DNA of 62,181 nucleotides. It comes from Candidatus Gemmiger stercoripullorum (lineage in GTDB: Bacteria; Bacillota; Clostridia; Oscillospirales; Ruminococcaceae). The stretch lies in contig DWXD01000045.1 of NCBI GenBank assembly GCA_019119365.1, positions 1 to 62,181 of the forward strand, read 5' to 3'. Position numbers and translations under genes: made by a program. Below are positions 57,038 through 62,181 of the stretch, piece by piece (the stretch's first letter is position 1; each line of letters opens with the position of its first letter). The notes under the pieces are model-generated. The model had not been told where the DNA came from. It worked only from the letters and a program-made list of their open reading frames with translations, and did no database searches.

Positions 57038-58234
57038 ATGAAAGAGATCATCCTGGCCTATCAGGGCGAAATGACCCTCAAGGGCCTCAACCGCGGCAAG
57101 TTCGAAGCCGGCCTTGCCAAAAGCATCCGCCGCCGTCTCGAGGACCTCGGCCCGTTCAAGGTCTGGTCCGCCCAGAGCACCGTGTTCATTGAACCGCAGG
57201 AGGAGGGCCTTGATACCGACGAAGCGTTCCGCCGTGTGTTGCGCGTGTTCGGCATCGTCAAGCTCAGCCGCGCCGCCTGCTGCGAAAAAGACTTTGACGC
57301 CATCTGCGCCACGGCCGAAAGCTACCTGGGCGAACAGCTGCGCGGCGTGCGCACCTTCAAGGTCGAAGCCAAGCGCGCCGACAAGAAATACCCGCTGAAG
57401 AGCCCCGAGATCTGCCGCGAGCTCGGCGCGTACCTGCTCAGCCGCCACCCGCACCTGCGCGTCGACGTGCATGCCCCGCAGCTCGAGGTCATGGTCGAGA
57501 TCCGTGACCGCGCCGCCTACATCCACGGCCCCAAGGTCCCGGCGGCGGGCGGGCTGCCGGTCGGCACCAGCGGCCGCGCGCTCAACCTGCTTTCGGGCGG
57601 CATCGACAGCCCGGTCGCTGCTTACTGCATGGCGCGCCGCGGCCTGGCGCTGCACCACATCCATTTTGCCAGCCCGCCCTACACCAGCCTGCGCGCCAAG
57701 CTCAAGGTGCAGGCGCTGGCCTGCGAACTGTCCGAATATATCGGCGACTGCGTGCTGTTCGTCGTGCCCTATACAAAGCCGCAGGAATACATCCGCGACC
57801 ACGCCCCCGCGCCGCTGTTCACGGTGCTCATGCGCCGCAGCATGCTGCGCATCGCGAACCGCGTTGCGTCCAAAACCGGCATGGAAGCGCTCATCACCGG
57901 CGAAAGCCTCGCCCAGGTCGCCAGCCAGACCATGGCGGCGCTGGCCTGCACCGACGCCGCGCAGGACCTGCCCGTGCTGCGCCCGCTCATCGGCATGGAC
58001 AAGGCGGAGATCGTGGCCATCTCGCGCCGCATCGGCACGTTTGAAACGTCCATCGAACCCTATGAGGACTGCTGCACGATCTTTACCCCGCCGCACCCCA
58101 AGACCCGCCCGCAGCTCGCCGAGATCGAAGCGGCCGAAGCCGCCATGCCGGACCTCGCCGCGCTCGAGCAGACCGCCGCCGATACCGTTGAAAAAATCTT
58201 CATCCGCATCGGCCAGGACCCCGACGAGCTGTAA
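57038..58234 (+). CDS. thiI: tRNA 4-thiouridine synthase ThiI (no rhodanese domain)
   Basis: Adenylates and thiolates U8 of tRNA. The 398-residue protein has the N-terminal ferredoxin-like part (ILAYQGEMTLKGLNRGKFE), a THUMP domain to about residue 170, and the PP-loop LLSGGIDSPVAAY near 187 followed by HIHFASPPYTS and ITGESLAQVASQT. It ends after the AANH domain (EDCCTIFTPPHPKTRP), lacking the rhodanese domain of E. coli ThiI, as is common in Firmicutes where the partner desulfurase supplies sulfur directly. AAGGAA precedes ATG 57038. Confidence 0.94.
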   Translation: MKEIILAYQGEMTLKGLNRGKFEAGLAKSIRRRLEDLGPFKVWSAQSTVFIEPQEEGLDTDEAFRRVLRVFGIVKLSRAACCEKDFDAICATAESYLGEQLRGVRTFKVEAKRADKKYPLKSPEICRELGAYLLSRHPHLRVDVHAPQLEVMVEIRDRAAYIHGPKVPAAGGLPVGTSGRALNLLSGGIDSPVAAYCMARRGLALHHIHFASPPYTSLRAKLKVQALACELSEYIGDCVLFVVPYTKPQEYIRDHAPAPLFTVLMRRSMLRIANRVASKTGMEALITGESLAQVASQTMAALACTDAAQDLPVLRPLIGMDKAEIVAISRRIGTFETSIEPYEDCCTIFTPPHPKTRPQLAEIEAAEAAMPDLAALEQTAADTVEKIFIRIGQDPDEL

Positions 58235-58286
58235 GCCCGCGCCGTCTTTGCCCGGGTTCAATTTTCATGAAAAGGGGGCTTCGCGC

Positions 58287-59582
58287 GTGATCGCGGAGAT
58301 CATCTGTGTCGGCACCGAGCTGCTGCTCGGCGATATCGTCAACTCGAACGCCCAGTTTTTGAGCCGCGAACTGGCCGAACTGGGCGTCACGGTGCTGCAC
58401 CAGCATGTGGTGGGGGATAACCCCGCCCGCCTGCGCGCGCTGGTGCAGGAGGCCAAAGACCGCAGCGACCTGCTCGTCTTTTCGGGCGGGCTCGGCCCCA
58501 CGGCCGACGACCTGACCAAGGAAACGGTGGCCGAAGTCTTTGGCGACACGCTGCATTTTGATGCGGAAGAATGGGCCAAGATCGAAGCCTTTTTTGCCCG
58601 CACCGGCCGCCGCCCCACCGCGAACAACCGCAAGCAGGCCATGGTGCCCACCCGCGGCCGCAAGCTGCCCAACGCGCACGGCACCGCCCCCGGCGCCTGG
58701 TTCGAGGACGCGCAGGGCCGCGCCGCCGCGCTGCTGCCCGGCGTCCCGCACGAGATGAAAGCCATGTGGACCGAGGACGTGCGCCCGATTTTGGAAGCGC
58801 GCCAGAACTGTACGATCCACTCCATGACGCTGCGCGTGCTGGGTGGTGAGAGCGACATCGCCAGCCGGGTGGCCCCGCTGTTCGAGAGCGCAAACCCCAC
58901 CGCCGCCATCTACTGCAAGACAGGGGAGAGCGAGATCCGCGTCACCGCCCGCGCCGCCAACCGCGCGGCGGCGGAAGCTGCCTGCCGCGCCCGCATTGAA
59001 GAATTCCGCGCCATTCTCGGCGACAATGCCTATGATGTCGATGTGCCCGGCCTGGCGTACACGGTCGTGCGGACCCTGCGCGAGCGGGGCCTGCAGGCCG
59101 CCACGGCCGAAAGCTGCACCGGCGGCCTTGTGGCCGAACAGCTGACAGCCGTGCCCGGCGCCAGCGAAGTGTTCGGCACCGGCTTTGTCACCTACGCCGC
59201 CGCCGCCAAGACCCGGCTGCTCGGCGTTGACCCGGCGCTGATCGAACGCTGCAACGTTGTCTCTGCGCCGGTGGCCGCGGCCATGGCCCGCGGCGCGCTC
59301 GCCGCTTCGGGGGCGGACCTTTCGGTCGCCCTGACCGGCCTGGCCGGGCCGGGCGGCGCGCTGCCCGGCAAACCGGTGGGCACGGTCTACCTGGCGGGCG
59401 GCGACGCCCGCACCGGCTGCGTCCATGTGGCGCGCTTGAACCTTTGCGGCTATGGCGACCGCACCATCATCCGCGCCCGGGCCGCGCTGCAGGCGCTGGA
59501 CCTGCTGCGGCGCATGGCGCTGGGCCTTGCGCCGGTGAACGCTGTGACGCTTGCCCCGGGCCAGCAGGCCCCGGAACTGTAA
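58287..59582 (+). CDS. cinA: CinA (competence/damage-inducible protein, NMN deamidase type)
   Basis: A 431-residue protein with an N-terminal MoCF-like domain (AEIICVGTELLLGDIVNSNAQFLS; FSGGLGPTADDLTKETVA; LLPGVPHEMKAMW), a KH-like middle (IRVTARAANRAAAEAACRARI) and the C-terminal deamidase domain with TAESCTGGLVAEQLT (nucleophilic Ser) and LTGLAGPGGALPGKPVGTVYLA. It likely removes amide from NMN or acts on ADP-ribose, recycling pyridine nucleotides. The GTG start at 58287 follows AAAAGGGGG. The gene after it carries a degenerate copy of its second half. Confidence 0.94.
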   Translation: MIAEIICVGTELLLGDIVNSNAQFLSRELAELGVTVLHQHVVGDNPARLRALVQEAKDRSDLLVFSGGLGPTADDLTKETVAEVFGDTLHFDAEEWAKIEAFFARTGRRPTANNRKQAMVPTRGRKLPNAHGTAPGAWFEDAQGRAAALLPGVPHEMKAMWTEDVRPILEARQNCTIHSMTLRVLGGESDIASRVAPLFESANPTAAIYCKTGESEIRVTARAANRAAAEAACRARIEEFRAILGDNAYDVDVPGLAYTVVRTLRERGLQAATAESCTGGLVAEQLTAVPGASEVFGTGFVTYAAAAKTRLLGVDPALIERCNVVSAPVAAAMARGALAASGADLSVALTGLAGPGGALPGKPVGTVYLAGGDARTGCVHVARLNLCGYGDRTIIRARAALQALDLLRRMALGLAPVNAVTLAPGQQAPEL

Positions 59583-59615
59583 AACGACGGCCGTCAGGCC
59601 AAGGAGAGTGAAACC

Positions 59616-62181
59616 ATGATGCTTGCCAGCCAGATGTGTATCCTGCGGGTGTTTGGCCTGCCGGGGGCCGATGTCGCCGCCGCCGTGCGCGCGGCGGAAG
59701 CCGAAGGCTGCCCCGGCCTGCGCCTGCTGGAGCGCGACGGCGAATACGCCGTCTGCATCCAGGTCTCGGCGCCGACCCAGGCCATGGCCGACGAATACTG
59801 CGAAAAATGGGCGCAGAAGGTGCGCGCCCGCCTCGGCGACGCCGTCTACGGTACGGGCGAGACCAGCCTGGCGCAGGTCACGCTGGACGCGCTGCTCAAA
59901 AAGCGCCGCCTGCTTGTGGCGGCCGACGCCGTCACCGGCCGCCTGATCGGCGCGCTGCTGCAGCCGCTGGAACACAGCGAGGCCGCTTACGATTTCGGCA
60001 ACCAGACCTGGGCCGACCCCGCCAAAGCCCGCAAGATCGTCACCCCGCCGCAGCTGATGCAGCGCTTCCCCGGCGATGTGCTGCAGGCCGCCGCCGGGCG
60101 CGCCCAGATCGCGCTGGCCATGGCTGGGGCGGACTATGCGGTCGTCTACCTGCCCGCCACGGTCGGCCAGGCGCCCAGCGTGCTTTTGTGCGACAAGCGC
60201 GGCGCGCTGGCCCAGGCCATCGGCCCCGACACGCCGGACGCCGCCATTGCCAACCATCTGCTGGACCTTGTGCGCCGCCGCGCGCTGGGGCTCCGGCTCA
60301 GCCCGGCGGCCATCGCCTTCCGCCCCGGGCACGAGCGCCCGCTGCTCATCGTCTCGCAGGACGGCCAGCCCCAGGCGGGCGGCACGGGGCGCTTTTCGCT
60401 GCGCCGCCGCCCGGCCCGCGCGCCGGAACCCGTGCGGGAACCCGCGCCGGAACCGGCCGTAGACGGCCAGCCGACCGGCGTCATTGTGTTTGAAAACGAC
60501 GCCGGACCGCAAAAGCCGCAAAGCGCGCCGCAGGCGGCCCCCGCGGAACCGGCGCCCGGCGAGGAGGAACCTTTCGCCCCGCTGCCCGACCCGCTCGATT
60601 TCCAGACAGCCGGCCCGCAGGCGGCCGAAGCCTCCCGCGCGGCCCGCAGCGGCCGCAGCATCCGCCGCGCCGCGCCGCAAGCAGCCCCGGCCGCCGTCCC
60701 GGCGCAGCCGGAAGAGGCCGCGCCCGCGCCCTCGCTGCTGGACGGCGATATCCCGGATTTTTCCGCCGGGCTGGACCCGGTGGCGATGGCCGCCGCCCGC
60801 GCGGCCGACGATAAACTGCCGCCCCATTCGACCGAGGACCTGGAACAGGCGGCCAGCCGCCTGTTTGAGCTGCCGGACCTTTCCGCCCCCGGCAAAAAAG
60901 CGGCCCGCAGCGCCAAAAAGGACGGCGGCCAGCCCGCCGCCGCGGCAGACCACGGCGCTGTGTCGATCAAAAACCGCAGCCTGGCGGTGATCGAGCGCTC
61001 CGAGCGCCGTCGCCGCCGCAAGGCGCTGATCATGCTGCTGGTGGAGCTGCTGGTGCTGGCGGCCATCGGCGGCGGCATATGGCTGTGGCGGCGCGGCGAC
61101 CTGGGCGCGCGCCCGGCCCCGCGCAACTACGGCGCCGAAGTGTTCGACACAACGGCGGCCAACTACCTGGGCAACGCCCGCCAAAAGCTGGAAGATGTCG
61201 CCGGGTACATAGCCTTCCCCGGCATCGACGGCCAGTTCGTCTATACGCAGCCGTCTGCCGGGGCGGACGGCGCTTCGGCGCATAACGTCTGCTTCGCGGG
61301 TGAAAACTGGCTCGGCAGCGCGGCGCCCTCCAACACGACGCTGCGCTTCACAAACTCCCTCGCCGATTTTGAGGACGCCCGGACCGTGCAGGAAAATAAC
61401 GGCTTTACGCTGTATCTGCCCGGCGGCGTCTACCGCTGCAAAGTCGTTTCGGTCTATTACTGTGACCCGGCCGACGCGGACGTTTTCGACCCCGCCGCCT
61501 ACACCGATCTTTCGGATTACTACCGCTACCTGACCTTCGCGCTCGAGACCGGCGCGCGCAGCCTGTATGACACCGGCAACGCGGCCGCCGACGGCGAGAC
61601 CTTCCTGACCCTGACCGGCCCCAGCAGCACCGAAGGCGTGCAGCTGTGCATCACCGGCCGCGTGGTCGGCAGCCAGGAGGACCGCACCCTGTCCGAGACA
61701 GTCACCGACAACGAGAGCGCGGTGCTGCCCGCGGCGATGTACGCGGCGCAGGGCCGCAGCGCGCCGGAACCCGGCGCGGCGCTCGGCGCGCAGATGTCCC
61801 GCTATACGGCGCTGATCGCCTCCCGCGCGGGCAACGGCTTTGGCACGCAGGAACAGCAGGCGGGCGGCGAGCCCGCCGCCACGGCGGCGCCGGCCGGCGA
61901 GAGCGACGAAGAGATCCAGGAGCTGGTGCAGCAGGCGCAGGATGTGATCGCCGAAACCAACGACCTGCTCGCGGGCCTCAGCGACATTGCCGGGCAGGCC
62001 GGCGCGGTTGAAACCGACATCCACCAGGGCGCGGAGGGCAGCCTGCCCACCCAGACCGTGACGGTGGACAGCCTGATCCAGGCGGCGCCGACGCCCGCGC
62101 CGACCGAGGCCCCGGCCCCGACCGAAGCCCCCGCCCCCAGCGAGGAGGGCGGTGAAGCGGCCCCCGCCCCGACCGAAGCCC
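59616..62181 (+). CDS. CinA-derived pseudoenzyme domain fused to a membrane span and an exported Pro-rich domain (3' end outside window)
   Basis: An open frame of 855 codons running off the window, starting at ATG 59616 behind AAGGAGAG, 33 bases after cinA. Residues about 7-225 follow the neighbour CinA from its KH-like part onward: CILRVFG against TLRVLGG, YAVCIQVSA against EIRVTARA, RARLGDAVYG against RAILGDNAYD, and VAADAVTGRL (Ala105) where CinA has AESCTGGL (catalytic Ser). The glycine-rich AGPGG loop is lost. A Pro/Ala/Glu-rich linker (about 245-460) leads to a positive patch and a span (about 471-488), then a probable extracellular domain and a terminal PTPAPTEAP spacer. The product should be an inactive CinA-like module tethered to the membrane. 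Function unknown. Confidence 0.75.
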   Translation, partial: MMLASQMCILRVFGLPGADVAAAVRAAEAEGCPGLRLLERDGEYAVCIQVSAPTQAMADEYCEKWAQKVRARLGDAVYGTGETSLAQVTLDALLKKRRLLVAADAVTGRLIGALLQPLEHSEAAYDFGNQTWADPAKARKIVTPPQLMQRFPGDVLQAAAGRAQIALAMAGADYAVVYLPATVGQAPSVLLCDKRGALAQAIGPDTPDAAIANHLLDLVRRRALGLRLSPAAIAFRPGHERPLLIVSQDGQPQAGGTGRFSLRRRPARAPEPVREPAPEPAVDGQPTGVIVFENDAGPQKPQSAPQAAPAEPAPGEEEPFAPLPDPLDFQTAGPQAAEASRAARSGRSIRRAAPQAAPAAVPAQPEEAAPAPSLLDGDIPDFSAGLDPVAMAAARAADDKLPPHSTEDLEQAASRLFELPDLSAPGKKAARSAKKDGGQPAAAADHGAVSIKNRSLAVIERSERRRRRKALIMLLVELLVLAAIGGGIWLWRRGDLGARPAPRNYGAEVFDTTAANYLGNARQKLEDVAGYIAFPGIDGQFVYTQPSAGADGASAHNVCFAGENWLGSAAPSNTTLRFTNSLADFEDARTVQENNGFTLYLPGGVYRCKVVSVYYCDPADADVFDPAAYTDLSDYYRYLTFALETGARSLYDTGNAAADGETFLTLTGPSSTEGVQLCITGRVVGSQEDRTLSETVTDNESAVLPAAMYAAQGRSAPEPGAALGAQMSRYTALIASRAGNGFGTQEQQAGGEPAATAAPAGESDEEIQELVQQAQDVIAETNDLLAGLSDIAGQAGAVETDIHQGAEGSLPTQTVTVDSLIQAAPTPAPTEAPAPTEAPAPSEEGGEAAPAPTEA

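Noticed and set aside
58200-62024. 1274-codon open frame on the minus strand
   Set aside because: Opposite cinA and the CinA-like gene; the plus-strand frame has a ribosome binding site, domain similarity and a membrane span.
1-62181. tRNA, rRNA, prophage or replication origin
   Set aside because: No T-loop-like sequence, rRNA segment, phage gene, DnaA-box cluster or dnaA/dnaN neighbours noticed; a tRNA scan would be decisive for short RNA genes.

Overview
The window looks like a chromosomal segment of a G+C-rich, anaerobic gut-type Firmicute, probably Clostridia/Oscillospiraceae (Faecalibacterium-Gemmiger-Subdoligranulum neighbourhood). This is inferred from strong GGAGG ribosome binding sites, TTGACA/TATAAT promoters, lysine and TPP riboswitches, IreB, ThiT, DUF4358, a PerR/rubrerythrin pair, a GH25 lysozyme and a modular [FeFe] hydrogenase. 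Sampled coding lines run near 65% G+C; the left edge (about 38% in 241-300) and the RAYT transposase (about 42% in 20461-20520) stand out. No rRNA, tRNA, CRISPR array or prophage was seen.

Layout. 1-1371: AT-rich end of a surface-glycan locus (DUF115 protein, CMP-sugar-type cytidylyltransferase, remnant of an F420-hydrogenase-like protein). 1661-5808: small membrane protein, NAD synthetase, Xre regulator + DUF6773, CPBP protease. 5864-6178: cluster of REP-like hairpins and a terminator. 6216-11129 (minus): lysine-riboswitch operon asd-dapA-dapB-capA-ACT. 11151-15715: queA, MFS transporter, YafQ/DinJ toxin-antitoxin, DUF4358 lipoprotein, 5-formyl-THF cyclo-ligase. 15930-22553: polysaccharide cluster (rfbC, ABC exporter, two paralogous double-GT2 glycosyltransferases) split by a REP-associated transposase. 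22639-23816: PerR-like regulator and rubrerythrin, transcribed apart and sharing one operator. 23962-32991: peptidases, rmuC, DUF308, DegV, SGNH hydrolase, XpaC-like protein. 33141-36839: Rex-type operator, NuoF/GltD-like flavoprotein and [FeFe] hydrogenase. 37048-43581: oligopeptide ABC transporter oppBCDF-oppA. 43649-43810: MITE-like inverted repeat. 43876-48044 (minus): ireB, nagA, nagB, nagE. 48279-49070 (minus): TPP riboswitch and thiT. 49354-51420: GH25 lysozyme. 51514-54516 (minus): proC-proB-proA. 54664-62181: iron-sulfur aldo/keto reductase, cysteine desulfurase, thiI, cinA and a long cinA-derived membrane protein cut by the window edge.

How it fits together: the genes describe a peptide- and amino-sugar-using fermenter that imports oligopeptides and GlcNAc, disposes of reductant as H2, makes its own lysine and proline, imports thiamine and exports a surface polysaccharide. 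The points most worth a second look are the membrane-tethered CinA pseudoenzyme (59616-62181), the transposase whose own reading frame contains two REP hairpins (20170-20715), the identically placed PerR-type operators (23032-23046 and 23179-23193), and a composite hairpin + heptamer repeat found three times.
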